Below, piece by piece: positions 49,443-58,801 of a stretch of DNA of 64,000 bases (positions within the stretch are counted from its first letter, which is position 1; each line of letters starts with the position of its first letter). The position numbers and the translations under genes were made by a program. Source of the DNA: VRUE01 sp963704515 (lineage in GTDB: Bacteria > Actinomycetota > Thermoleophilia > Solirubrobacterales > 70-9); NCBI GenBank assembly GCA_963704515.1, contig OY969913.1:930001-994000 (forward strand), in the 5' to 3' direction. The notes under the pieces were generated by a model. It saw nothing but the letters and a program-made list of their open reading frames with translations, ran no database searches and was not told where the DNA came from.

Positions 49443-50882
49443 ATGCTCGCGCTCGACCCGCTCCCCCTGGCGGCGTCGGCATCGAATCTGCTCGCGGCGC
49501 GCGAGCAGATGGCCTTCACGCTCGGCTTCCACATCGTCCTCTCCTGCCTCGGCGTCGCCCTGCCCGCGACGATCCTGATCGCCAACTACCTGGGGCTGAA
49601 GCGCGGCGACTCCGACGCGATGGAGCTGGCCCGGCGCTGGTCGAAGGCGATGGCGGTCACCTTCGCGGTCGGCGCGGTCACCGGCACCGTGCTCAGCTTC
49701 GAGTTCGGCCTGCTCTGGCCGCGCTTCATGGACCGCTTCGGGGCGGCCTTCGGGATCGCCTTCGCGATCGAGGGCATCTTCTTCTTCATCGAGGCGATCT
49801 TCCTGGCGATCTACATCTACGGATGGAAGCGGCTCTCCGGTTGGGCGCACTTCTGGTCGGGGGTGCCGATGGTGATCACCGGGATCGGCGGCGCCTTCGC
49901 GGTGGTCGCCGCCAACGCCTGGATGAACCAGCCGCAGGGCTTCACCCTCGACCCGGCCGGGAAGATCGTCGACACCGACCCGGTCAAGGTGCTCTTCAAC
50001 CCGGCGACCGGTTACGAGGTGCCGCACATGATCCTCGCCGCCTACATCGTCGTCGGCTTCCTCGTCGCCTCGATCTACGCCGCCGGGATGCTGAAAGGCC
50101 GGCGCGACCGCCTGCACCGGCTGGGCCTGACGATCGGTCTGGTCATCGGCCTCGTCGCGGCTCCCCTCCAGTTCATCGTCGGCGACACCGCGGCCCGGGC
50201 TGTGGCCGAAAACCAGCCGGCCAAGTTCGCCGGCATGGAGTGCATCGACAAGACGGGCACCCACCAGACCGAGTACGTCGGCGGGATCTGCACCTCGAGC
50301 GGGGTCAAGGCGGCGATTCCGATCCCCGACCTCGACTCCTTCCTGGTCGGCTTCAGCGCCGACACCAAGGTCACCGGCCTCAACTCGATCCCGCCGCGGA
50401 ACCGCCCCCCGGCCAACACCCTGCTGCACCTCGCCTTCGACACGATGATCGGGATCTGCAGCCTGATGATCGCCCTCGGCCTCTGGGTGCTCTTCGTCTG
50501 GTGGCGCCGCCGCGAGCTGCCCCGCACCCCCTGGTTCCTGCGCGCCGTGGCGATCTCCGGCGGCGCCGCGGTGCTCTCGCTCTGGTGCGGCTGGATCGTC
50601 ACCGAGGTCGGCCGCCAGCCCTGGATCGTGCAGGGCTACATGCGCACCGCCGAAGCGGTCACCCCGGCCCATGGAATCTGGTTCAGCTTCGCCCTGGTCC
50701 TCGCCCTCTACGGCACGATTGGCACGATCGCGATCCTCATCCTCCGCGCGATGTCGCGCCGCTGGCGCGAAGGCGGCGCCGACCCCGACGCCGACGTCCC
50801 ATACGCCCCGGCGACCCCGGGGCCGACGGGCCGAAATGTCAAGGATGGCTTGACAAATCGTCCCGTCGGCGGCGAGTCATGA
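49443..50882 (+). CDS. cydA: Cytochrome bd ubiquinol/menaquinol oxidase subunit I
   Basis: A 479-residue CydA: AREQMAFTLGFHIVLSCLG near the N-terminus, SFEFGLLWPRFMDRFGAAFG, EGIFFFIEAIFLAIY, and the diagnostic GWIVTEVGRQPW. Heme b/d ligand regions are present. The Q-loop is short, as in many actinobacterial CydA. Forms a high-affinity terminal oxidase with CydB in the membrane. Stop overlaps cydB by 4 nt. Confidence 0.95.
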   Translation: MLALDPLPLAASASNLLAAREQMAFTLGFHIVLSCLGVALPATILIANYLGLKRGDSDAMELARRWSKAMAVTFAVGAVTGTVLSFEFGLLWPRFMDRFGAAFGIAFAIEGIFFFIEAIFLAIYIYGWKRLSGWAHFWSGVPMVITGIGGAFAVVAANAWMNQPQGFTLDPAGKIVDTDPVKVLFNPATGYEVPHMILAAYIVVGFLVASIYAAGMLKGRRDRLHRLGLTIGLVIGLVAAPLQFIVGDTAARAVAENQPAKFAGMECIDKTGTHQTEYVGGICTSSGVKAAIPIPDLDSFLVGFSADTKVTGLNSIPPRNRPPANTLLHLAFDTMIGICSLMIALGLWVLFVWWRRRELPRTPWFLRAVAISGGAAVLSLWCGWIVTEVGRQPWIVQGYMRTAEAVTPAHGIWFSFALVLALYGTIGTIAILILRAMSRRWREGGADPDADVPYAPATPGPTGRNVKDGLTNRPVGGES

Positions 50883-51898
50883 CTCGCGCTGACGTGTGTG
50901 CGGTGGTGCTTTGGGTGGGGGCGACCGCTTACGCGCTGTTCGGGGGGGCCGATTTTGGCGGTGGGTTCTGGGACCTGGTCGCCGGTGGGGCGCAGCGGGG
51001 GGAGCGGCCTCGGGCCCTGATCCAGCGCTCGCTGACTCCGGTCTGGGAGGCCAACCACGTCTGGCTGATCTTCGTGCTCGTCGTCCTCTGGACCGCCTTC
51101 CCACCCGCCTTCAGCGCCGTGATGACGACGCTCTACGTGCCGATCTCGTTGGCCGCGCTTGGCATCGTCCTGCGAGGCTCGGGTTTCGCCTTCCGCAAGT
51201 CGATCGAGGGGCTTTCCGGGCGCCGTGCCGCCGGCGCCACCTTTGCGGTCTCCTCGCTGCTGACGCCTTTCTTCATGGGCACGGTGGTCGGCGCGATCGC
51301 CGCCGGCAACGTCCCGGCCGCGGGCGACGGCCCCGTGTTCTCCAGCTGGCTCCATCCCCTGCCCCTGCTCACCGGCGTGCTCTTCGTTGCCAGCAGCGCT
51401 TACCTCGCCGCGGTGCTCCTGATCGGCGACGCGCGCCGCTCCGGCGAGGCCGAGCTGCAGCGCTACTTCGCCCGCCGGGCCCTGGCCGCGGCCGCGGTCG
51501 CCGGAGTCGTCGCCGCCTTCGGACTGGTCGAGCTGCACGCCGAAACGCACTACGTCTTCGACCGCCTCGTCCACCAGGGGCTGCCCCTGGTCATCGCCTC
51601 GGCGCTCTGCGGGCTCGGAGTGCTTGTCGTCCTGCTGGCCACCGCGCGCCGCCCCGACCCGGCCCGCTCCCGCCTCCTGCGCCCGCTCGCCGCGGGCGCC
51701 GTGATCGCCGTGGTCTGGGGCTGGGGCGTCGCCCAGTTCCCCTATCTGCTGCCGACCTCGCTGACGATCGGCGAAGCCGCCGCCCCACCCGCCACCCTGG
51801 CCACCGTGGTCGTCGTCTTCCTGGTCGCCGCGGTGCTCGTCCTGCCCGCGCTCGGCCTGCTCTACTGGCTCTCCCAACAGGAGCTGCTCGGTGAGTGA
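50879..51898 (+). CDS. cydB: Cytochrome bd oxidase subunit II
   Basis: From ATG 50879 (ATGA overlap with cydA), about 339 residues and eight TMs. Blocks FGGADFGGGFWDLVA, NHVWLIFVLVVLWTAFPPAF and RGSGFAFRKS are typical of CydB. Partner of CydA; together they reduce oxygen to water using quinol. The cydDC exporter genes are not in this window. Confidence 0.93.
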   Translation: MTRADVCAVVLWVGATAYALFGGADFGGGFWDLVAGGAQRGERPRALIQRSLTPVWEANHVWLIFVLVVLWTAFPPAFSAVMTTLYVPISLAALGIVLRGSGFAFRKSIEGLSGRRAAGATFAVSSLLTPFFMGTVVGAIAAGNVPAAGDGPVFSSWLHPLPLLTGVLFVASSAYLAAVLLIGDARRSGEAELQRYFARRALAAAAVAGVVAAFGLVELHAETHYVFDRLVHQGLPLVIASALCGLGVLVVLLATARRPDPARSRLLRPLAAGAVIAVVWGWGVAQFPYLLPTSLTIGEAAAPPATLATVVVVFLVAAVLVLPALGLLYWLSQQELLGE

Positions 51899-52571
51899 GC
51901 ACGGCGCGATGCGCGCTGTCCTCTTCGACATCGACGGGACCCTGCTTGTCACCGGAGGCGCCGGCGGCGTCGCCTGGCAGCGGGCATTCGAGGAGCTGCA
52001 CGGGGTCGAGGCCGACGTCGCCGAGCACACCGACGCCGGGATGACCGACCCCGAGATCGTCAAGATCGTCTTCCGCGAGGCGATCGGTCGCGAGGGCACT
52101 CCCGAAGAGCGCTCGAAAGCGATCGGCTGCTACCTCAAGCACCTCCCCGACGCGGTCGCCGAGTCGCCCGGCTACCGGGTGATGCCAGGGATCGAGGAGC
52201 TGCTGCCGCGCCTGGTCGAAGCGGGCGTCCTGCTCGGCCTGGTCACCGGCAACGTCGAGGCGGCCGCCCACATCAAGCTGGCCCGCGCGCGGCTCAACCG
52301 CTTCTTCTCCTACGGCGGCTACGGCTCGGATTCCGCCGACCGCACCGAGGTGACCGAGGCCGCCCTGCGCCGCGGCGGCCTCGTCTCCGGCGGCTCGCTC
52401 TTCGACGGCGCCTGCCTCGCGGTCGGCGACACCCCGCGCGACGTCGCCGCCGGCCACGGTGCCGGCATCGCCGTCGCTGGCGTCGCCACCGGCAGCTACT
52501 CGGTCGAGCAGTTGCGGGAGGCCGGCGCCGACTACGCGCTCGAGTCCGTCGCAAGCGGATTCCCCGCCTAG
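51891..52571 (+). CDS. HAD-superfamily phosphatase (phosphoglycolate-phosphatase-like)
   Basis: A 226-residue HAD enzyme: VLFDIDGTLLVTGGAG (nucleophile Asp), LVTGNVEAAA (motif II Thr), and CLAVGDTPRDVAAG (motif III/IV with GDTPRD). The helical cap lies between. GTG 51891 overlaps cydB by 8 nt. It resembles phosphoglycolate-phosphatase-like or beta-phosphoglucomutase-like HADs; the substrate is unknown. Confidence 0.85.
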   Translation: MSEHGAMRAVLFDIDGTLLVTGGAGGVAWQRAFEELHGVEADVAEHTDAGMTDPEIVKIVFREAIGREGTPEERSKAIGCYLKHLPDAVAESPGYRVMPGIEELLPRLVEAGVLLGLVTGNVEAAAHIKLARARLNRFFSYGGYGSDSADRTEVTEAALRRGGLVSGGSLFDGACLAVGDTPRDVAAGHGAGIAVAGVATGSYSVEQLREAGADYALESVASGFPA

Positions 52572-52692
52572 CGCCTTTATTCACATCTTTGGCAAAAACC
52601 CTTGCCCGCGCGCCGGTCCATCCATAGCCTGCGTGGTCGCTCTCGGGCTAGAGGGCCCTGAAACGGATAGCCCGGGTTCTGCAGGGGGATGC

Positions 52693-55266
52693 TTGATTCT
52701 CGATGGACGCAGGGCACTGGTGCTGCTGGCGCTCTCGTCAGCCTGCCTTCTGGTCGCGCCGGTGGCCCGCGTTGCCGCCGATTCGGCCGGTCCCAGCGTC
52801 ACGGTCGAAATGCTCGACGCCGAAGGCCAGCCCGAGAGCCTTGCCGGGGCCCATCCCGACCTGCTGCGCATCGGCTTTGCCCTGGCCGAAGAAGAAGAAG
52901 CTTCGGTGAGGGACATGGAAATCGAACTGCCGCCGGGCCTGGCCGGCAATCCGGACGCCGTTCCGCGGTGCCCGCGTCCGGTCTACGAAAGCGAAGCGGA
53001 ATGTCCGGCGAGCTCGCAGGTCGGGCGGATCGAGATCGCGGTCTCCGGCGGCGGAACGCTCCACCTTCCCCTCTTCCAGATCGCGCCGCTGCCGGGCGAA
53101 GTCCTCGCGCTCGGCTCGCGGCCCTCGCTGAGCTTGCCGCTCACCGCGCGGATCCGGCCCGATGACTTCGGGATCACGCTGGTCGGCTACGAACTGCCGC
53201 AGGGAACGGTCAGCTCGGGGGAATTTGAACTCTGGGGGGTTCCGGCCGATCACCAGGAAGGCACCTCGATCCCCCGCCGGCCCTTCCTCACGGCGCCGAC
53301 CGAATGCGGCCCGGTCCTCTTTCACCTCCGCATGCGGACCTGGGCCGAAGACGCCCCGTGGACGAGCGCCGATGCCGACACCGGCGCCTCGCTGACCGGC
53401 TGCGAAGACCTCTCCTTCGAACCGCGGCTGAGCGTCGCGATGAGCGAACCGGCCGCGGATTCGCCCACCGGCCTCAGCCTCGCCCTGAACATGCCCGACG
53501 AAGCGGAAGGCAGCGAACGGGGGCCGGCGGCGGCGAGCAGCGCGGCGATCAAGCTCCCCAGCGGCGTGACGATCTCGCCGGGAGGGGCGAAGGGGCTCGT
53601 CGCCTGCACGGACGCGCAGTTCGGGCAGCACGACGACGCTCCGGTCGAGTGCCCGGCCTCATCGCAGATCGGCACCGCCGAATTCGTCTCGGGTGCGCTT
53701 GGCGAACCGCTCGCCGGGAAGATCTACATGGGCGAAGAACGGCCCGGCGAACAGACTCGCTCCTTCCTCGTGATCCCCGGTCCTGGCTTCACCCTCAAGC
53801 TCGCCAGTGCGATGCGGGTCGACCCGGCGACCGGCCGGATCGCGACCGTGATGGAAGGTTTGCCGCGGGTGCCGGTCCAGCGCATCGGATTCGACTTCGA
53901 CGGTGGACCGAACGCCCTCTTCGCCACGCCGTTGAGCTGCGGCCGCGCCAGGGCCGACGCCACCGTCACGCCGTATGGTGGCGGACCGGCCATCGGCTCG
54001 TCGGCCTCGGTCGCGGTTGGGGCAGCTGTCCGCGGCGCCAGCTGCGCGCCGCCGTCCTTCTCACCGCAGCTGCTGGTCACCGACTCGAACCCGCGGGCCG
54101 GCGCCCCGACCACGATCTCGACCGTCATCCGGCGCCGTCCCGGGGAACAGCTCCTGCGCGCGTCCTCGAGCGTCCTGCCGGCGGGCATCGACGCCAAGCT
54201 CGGCGCCGTGACGCCCTGTCCGAGCGCCGCGGCAAGCGTGGACGAATGCCCGGCCGAGAGTCGGATCGGCAGCGCCACGGCGACCGTCGGCTCGGGATCG
54301 AGTCCGGCCACGCTCGGCGGGGACGTGTACTTCGCCGGCCCCTACCGCGGCGCTCCGTTTTCGATCTTGACCCGCTTCGGCGGCAAGGTCGGACCGCTGA
54401 ACCTGGGCACGATCACGAGCCGCTCGCCGCTGGTCGTGAACCGGCACAACGGCAAGATGACGGTCACGACAAGCGACCTTCCCGAACGGGTCAGCGGGGC
54501 GGAGTTCCGTTTTCAGAGCATCGAGCTGGACATGGACCGCCCCGGCTTCCTGCACAACCCGACCTCCTGCTCGCCCGGGGACGCCACGGCCTCGTTCGAA
54601 TCGCAGGGCGGCGCCGTGGCGACCGCGAGCAGCCCGCTCCACCTGAGCGGGTGCCACCGCCTCGGCTTCCGACCCCAGATCGGCCTCGCGCTGGTCGGAA
54701 AACGGGGCTCGCGGGGCGGACCGGTCCTGCGAGTGACGAGCAGGTTGCCCAGGGGGAACGCCAACCTGCGCGCGATGAGGCTCGTCCTGCCGCCCCAGCT
54801 GAAGCTCGGCACGGGCAAGCTGAAGGAGCTCTGCTCCCGTCTTGCGGCCGTTCGCGGCACCTGTCCGTCCGGCTCGCGAGTTGGCTCCGCCCTCGCCCGC
54901 ACGCCGCTCCTCGGCCAGCGGATGCGCGGTGGGGTCTACATGGCACAGCCTCAGGGCGAAGGCCAACCCGACATGTGGATCGAGCTCGCCGGCGCCGGCA
55001 TGCGGATCGATCTCAGGAACCGGTCGGTCAGGGTCCACGGCGGACGCTACGTCTCGATTCTCTCCGGCCTGCCCGACATGCCCCTGTCGACGTTCACGAT
55101 GCGGCTGGGCGGCGACTCGGGAGTCGTCTCCCTGCGCCGCGGATCGTGTGGGCGAGCCCGTCGCGGCCTCGACGCCAGGGTCAAGGCCAGGGCGCAGGAC
55201 GGACGCCTGCGAGCCTTCCGCGACCCGATCGCACTTAGGGGCGCCTGCCCGGGGCGCCGGCAGTGA
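52693..55266 (+). CDS. Large secreted protein with repeated CPxxSxxGxA motifs
   Basis: From TTG 52693, with GGGGG upstream, about 857 residues. A signal peptide (ALVLLALSSACLLVAPVARVAA) precedes a long beta-rich region with at least four diverged copies of a Cys-pair motif: ECPASSQVGRIEI, ECPASSQIGTAEF, ECPAESRIGSATA and TCPSGSRVGSALA. This type is typical of Thermoleophilia and related actinobacteria; function unknown. It overlaps the MMPL gene by 4 nt, so the two probably work together. Glu is mostly GAA here, unlike neighbouring metabolic genes. Confidence 0.6.
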   Translation: MILDGRRALVLLALSSACLLVAPVARVAADSAGPSVTVEMLDAEGQPESLAGAHPDLLRIGFALAEEEEASVRDMEIELPPGLAGNPDAVPRCPRPVYESEAECPASSQVGRIEIAVSGGGTLHLPLFQIAPLPGEVLALGSRPSLSLPLTARIRPDDFGITLVGYELPQGTVSSGEFELWGVPADHQEGTSIPRRPFLTAPTECGPVLFHLRMRTWAEDAPWTSADADTGASLTGCEDLSFEPRLSVAMSEPAADSPTGLSLALNMPDEAEGSERGPAAASSAAIKLPSGVTISPGGAKGLVACTDAQFGQHDDAPVECPASSQIGTAEFVSGALGEPLAGKIYMGEERPGEQTRSFLVIPGPGFTLKLASAMRVDPATGRIATVMEGLPRVPVQRIGFDFDGGPNALFATPLSCGRARADATVTPYGGGPAIGSSASVAVGAAVRGASCAPPSFSPQLLVTDSNPRAGAPTTISTVIRRRPGEQLLRASSSVLPAGIDAKLGAVTPCPSAAASVDECPAESRIGSATATVGSGSSPATLGGDVYFAGPYRGAPFSILTRFGGKVGPLNLGTITSRSPLVVNRHNGKMTVTTSDLPERVSGAEFRFQSIELDMDRPGFLHNPTSCSPGDATASFESQGGAVATASSPLHLSGCHRLGFRPQIGLALVGKRGSRGGPVLRVTSRLPRGNANLRAMRLVLPPQLKLGTGKLKELCSRLAAVRGTCPSGSRVGSALARTPLLGQRMRGGVYMAQPQGEGQPDMWIELAGAGMRIDLRNRSVRVHGGRYVSILSGLPDMPLSTFTMRLGGDSGVVSLRRGSCGRARRGLDARVKARAQDGRLRAFRDPIALRGACPGRRQ

Positions 55267-58200
55267 ACGGGCGATATCGCGCGACGATCGGCGCCGTGGC
55301 CAGGCTGGCGACGCGGCACGCTCGCCTGGTCGTGGTGGTGTGGGCGGTCGTGGTCGGCCTGCTCGCCTTCATCGGCAGGGACGTCGAGCACCAGCTCGGC
55401 ACCCACGCCCTCTTCATCAAGGGGACCCAGACGGCGCGGGCCCACGAAATCGCGGTGCGCCAGTTCGGCACCTACTACGGGGTCACCGTCCTCCTGCAGG
55501 GGCCTCCCGACGAAGTCGAACGGCAGGGTCGCGCCCTCGCGGCCCGCCTGGGCGCCATGCCGCACTCGCTGGTGATGTCGCCCTGGGTGAGCGGCTCGGC
55601 CCGGGTCGAGGGGCTCAGCCCCCGGCCGGGGGTTGGGGCCCTGCTTGTCCGCGTGCGCGGCGGCGAAGACGATCGGCTCTCAGGCCTGCTGCCGCCGATC
55701 CAGCGCCGGATCGACGCCACCGTGCGCGGTCCCGTGCGCGTCAGCCTGGCCGGGCAGCCGGTGCTCGTCGAATCGATCCAGAACGCCGCCGTCACGACCT
55801 CGACGATCGGCGACCTGGTCGCCGTGCCGGTCCTGCTCTTGGTCCTGCTCTTCGTCTTCCGCTCGGTCATCGCGGCGCTCGTGCCGCTCGTCGCCGGAGG
55901 CTGCGTCGTCGCCGCCACCCGGGGGGTCGTGGTCCTGCTCGACGGCGCGGTCCACTTCGACTTCCTCGTGGTCGGGCTGATCGGGATGATGGGCCTCGCG
56001 CTCGGCGTCGACTACTCCCTGCTGGTCGTCTCCCGCTTCCGCGAAGAGCGAGCCAAGGGCAACGACCCCGAGTCCGCAGTGGAAGCGACGGTGATCGCCG
56101 CCGCCCGCTCGATCGTTCCCGCGGCCAGCGCCATGCTCCTCGCGATGACCCTCGCCCTGATCGTGCTGTCGACCGTGCTGGTCGAGGCCGTCGCGGTGGC
56201 CCTGATCGTCGCCACGACGTTGAGCATGATCTCGGCCGTGTGCGTCGTGCCCGCGGTGCTCAAGCTGCTGGGAGCGAGCCTCGAGCGCTGGTCGTTTCCG
56301 AGTCGCGGCCCGGCGGGGGGCGCGCGCCTGCGCTGGTCGAGGCGGATCAGCCGGCGGCCCGGAGCGGTCGGCGCGATCGTCGTCGCACTGGTCGTCCTCG
56401 CGAGCCTGGCCTTCAACCTCGAATCCAGCGTCGGCAGCATCGCGATGCTGCCGGCCGGGGATCCCGGTCGCCAGCAGCAGGAAGAGCTGGAAGACGCCCT
56501 GGGACCCGGCTGGGCGGCTCCGACCGAAGTCGTCGTCAACGGCCGCGGCAGCCCGGTCACCTCGAGCTCCCGCCTCAGCGCGATCGCGGCCTTTCAGCGC
56601 AAGGTCGAAGGCGACCCAGGGGTGGCCTCGATGGACGGGCTGAGCAGCGTCGCCCGGATGAGTCGCAGGGCGGGGCACATCGAAGCCCAGCTGGTCGCGC
56701 AGGAAAAAGGCCTGGAAAGGCTCCAATCGGGCCTCGCGCGGGCCGCCGGCGGCTCCGCCAAGACCGTCGACGGGTTGCGCCGGGCGGCGGCCGGGAGCAG
56801 CGAACTGGGATCCGGAATCGCCACCACCAACGGCGCCGCGAGCGGCCTGGCGGGCGGTCTGGCCCAGACCAGCAGCGGCTCGACCAAGCTCGCGCGGGGG
56901 CTCGGCCGGGCCGGAGAAGGGAGCGACGAGGTGGCGCGCAAGACCGGCGTCGCGAGCGACGGGCTGGGCCGCCTCAGCGACGGGCTCGGTCGGGCGCAGG
57001 AAGAAACCGGCGAACTTCGGGGCAGCGCCCGCCTGATCAAGAACGCGATGCGCTCCGGCGAAGCGGAACTCGACAAGCTGCGCGAACCGTTGAGCGGCGC
57101 CGAAGAGCGCCTCTCGGCGGCGCTCGCCGCCCTGCGCGGCATGAGCGCGGGCAGGTCCGACCCGGAATACGCGGCAGCCTTGGCGGCCGTGGAAGAAGCC
57201 GGCGGTCTGCTCGAGGGCGACGGTCGCGCGGCGGGCGAAACGAGCGATCCGTCCTTTTCGGGGGTCGCCGCGGGCATCGAAGGCGCCGAAAGCGAGCTCG
57301 GCGTCGGCCTCTACCTCGCCGGGCGACTCGACCGCAACGGCGAAAAGGCAAGTCAGGGCATCGGCAAGCTGGCTCGCAGCTCGCGGCGCCTCGACCGCGG
57401 TCTCCGCCGCCTGGCCGGAGCGAGCCGGCAGGTCTCCAACGGGGTCGCCGCGCTCTCGCAGAGCGGACAGCGGCTCTCGCCCGCGATGCGCAAGCTCACC
57501 GGCGGCGCTCAGCGCCTCTCGGGCGGCCTTGGCCTGCTCGAATCCGGAACCAGTCGGCTCACGTCGGGGCTGAGCGAAAGCGCGGCGCGGGCGGGCCGGT
57601 TGCCCAACGCGCTGCGCCGTATGGAACGGGGCCTGCGCGGGGGCGGAGAATCCCCCCTCGAGCAGATTCAGGGCAGCTCCCCCGGCCTCTTCGACTCCGC
57701 CTACTTCATCCTTGCCAGCCTCGACGGGTCGCCGTCCGGGCAGCGCGCCCAGCTCGGCTCGCTGATCGACATCGACCGGGGCGGCGGCGACGCTCGCCTG
57801 CTGGTCATTCCCCGCGACCAGGGGAACAGCGCCGCGGCTCGCGACACGGTCAAACGGATCGAAGGGGACGCGGCGGGATTGGCGCGCCGGACCGGCATGG
57901 AAGTGGTGGTCGGCGGCGTCGCCTCGACGAACATCGACATCAACCAGGAGCTTCGCCACGACGCTCCGCTGATGCGGATCGTGCTCTCGCTGATCAGCCT
58001 GATCGTGCTCGTCCCACTGCTGCGCTCGTTGACGATCCCGATCCTCGCCGCGATCATCAACCTGCTCACCGTGAGCGCCAGCTTCGGCGTGCTCTCGCTA
58101 CTCGTCGACAACTCCGCGATCGGCGGCCCGGGCTACGTCGAAGCGACGATCCTGCCGGCGATCATCATCGTCATGTTCGGCCTGGCGATCGACTACGAGG

Positions 58201-58553
58201 TCTTCATCTTCGCTCGCATCCGCGAGGAATACCTGCGGACCGGGTCGACCCGCGAAGCGGTGACCAGGGGCCTCGATCGCACCGGGCCGGTCGTCACGGG
58301 GGCGGCGATCATCATGATCACCGTCTTCCTCGCCTTCTCGTTGGTCGACGTGATCACCGTCCGCGACTTCGCCGTCGCCCAGGCGGTTGGCATCTTCATC
58401 GACGCCTTCATCGTGCGCCTGATCGTCGTCCCGGCGCTGATGATCTGGCTGGACGAGCGCTGCTGGTGGTGCCCGCGCTGGCTCGACCGGATCCTGCCCG
58501 GCCGCCCCTCAGCCGAGAACCGCGCTGACGCTCTTGCGCACGGCGGGGGTTAA
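55263..58553 (+). CDS. MMPL/RND-family transporter
   Basis: From GTG 55263, 1096 residues. One N-terminal TM, then two TM bundles each with the MMPL signature: ALGVDYSLLVVSRFREE and GLAIDYEVFIFARIREEY. Between them lies a long region (about 460-800) rich in GSxxLxxGLxxA repeats, predicted coiled coils like those of YhgE-type proteins. MMPL proteins export lipids or lipid conjugates to the envelope. It follows the secreted CPxxSxxGxA protein directly; that protein could be its cargo-handling partner. Stop overlaps the convergent regulator by 45 nt. Confidence 0.8.
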   Translation: MNGRYRATIGAVARLATRHARLVVVVWAVVVGLLAFIGRDVEHQLGTHALFIKGTQTARAHEIAVRQFGTYYGVTVLLQGPPDEVERQGRALAARLGAMPHSLVMSPWVSGSARVEGLSPRPGVGALLVRVRGGEDDRLSGLLPPIQRRIDATVRGPVRVSLAGQPVLVESIQNAAVTTSTIGDLVAVPVLLLVLLFVFRSVIAALVPLVAGGCVVAATRGVVVLLDGAVHFDFLVVGLIGMMGLALGVDYSLLVVSRFREERAKGNDPESAVEATVIAAARSIVPAASAMLLAMTLALIVLSTVLVEAVAVALIVATTLSMISAVCVVPAVLKLLGASLERWSFPSRGPAGGARLRWSRRISRRPGAVGAIVVALVVLASLAFNLESSVGSIAMLPAGDPGRQQQEELEDALGPGWAAPTEVVVNGRGSPVTSSSRLSAIAAFQRKVEGDPGVASMDGLSSVARMSRRAGHIEAQLVAQEKGLERLQSGLARAAGGSAKTVDGLRRAAAGSSELGSGIATTNGAASGLAGGLAQTSSGSTKLARGLGRAGEGSDEVARKTGVASDGLGRLSDGLGRAQEETGELRGSARLIKNAMRSGEAELDKLREPLSGAEERLSAALAALRGMSAGRSDPEYAAALAAVEEAGGLLEGDGRAAGETSDPSFSGVAAGIEGAESELGVGLYLAGRLDRNGEKASQGIGKLARSSRRLDRGLRRLAGASRQVSNGVAALSQSGQRLSPAMRKLTGGAQRLSGGLGLLESGTSRLTSGLSESAARAGRLPNALRRMERGLRGGGESPLEQIQGSSPGLFDSAYFILASLDGSPSGQRAQLGSLIDIDRGGGDARLLVIPRDQGNSAAARDTVKRIEGDAAGLARRTGMEVVVGGVASTNIDINQELRHDAPLMRIVLSLISLIVLVPLLRSLTIPILAAIINLLTVSASFGVLSLLVDNSAIGGPGYVEATILPAIIIVMFGLAIDYEVFIFARIREEYLRTGSTREAVTRGLDRTGPVVTGAAIIMITVFLAFSLVDVITVRDFAVAQAVGIFIDAFIVRLIVVPALMIWLDERCWWCPRWLDRILPGRPSAENRADALAHGGG

Positions 58554-58793
58554 GCGGAAGCGAACCGCGGGCCGCCCGGCCGTGTGCCCGTCGCTGACTC
58601 CCGGCCGGGACTCGATCACGCTCTCGGCTTCGAGCGCCTCGAGGTGGCGGCGCAGGGTCTGGTAGCTGGCCGGGCCGCTGTCGGCGAGCTCCGAGGCACT
58701 CGCGTCGCCGTCCCGCGCGAGCGTGCGGAGGATCTGCAGGCGAACCGGATCGGCGACCACGTCGAGCCAGCGCGCGTGGGAGCCGCCCTCCAC
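58509..58793 (-). CDS. Winged-HTH transcriptional regulator (ArsR-like)
   Basis: A 94-residue HTH protein: LDVVADPVRLQILRTLARDGDASASELADSG, then PASYQTLRRHLEALEAESVIESR, the ArsR/MarR-type recognition helix and wing. No Cys metal site is visible, so it probably senses something other than a metal or acts with a partner. It is 8 bp upstream of the CFA synthase gene on the same strand and may control the lipid genes. Confidence 0.8.
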   Translation of the reverse strand: MEGGSHARWLDVVADPVRLQILRTLARDGDASASELADSGPASYQTLRRHLEALEAESVIESRPGVSDGHTAGRPAVRFRLTPAVRKSVSAVLG

Positions 58794-58801
58794 CGACGCC
58801 C

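Noticed and set aside
47528..49585. Long minus-strand open frame opposite pgi and the start of cydA
   Set aside because: Composition mirrors the complementary strand of conserved metabolic genes; no motif of its own.
55680..57959. Minus-strand open frame of about 760 codons opposite the MMPL gene
   Set aside because: A shadow of the repeat-rich coding strand without start context or domains.
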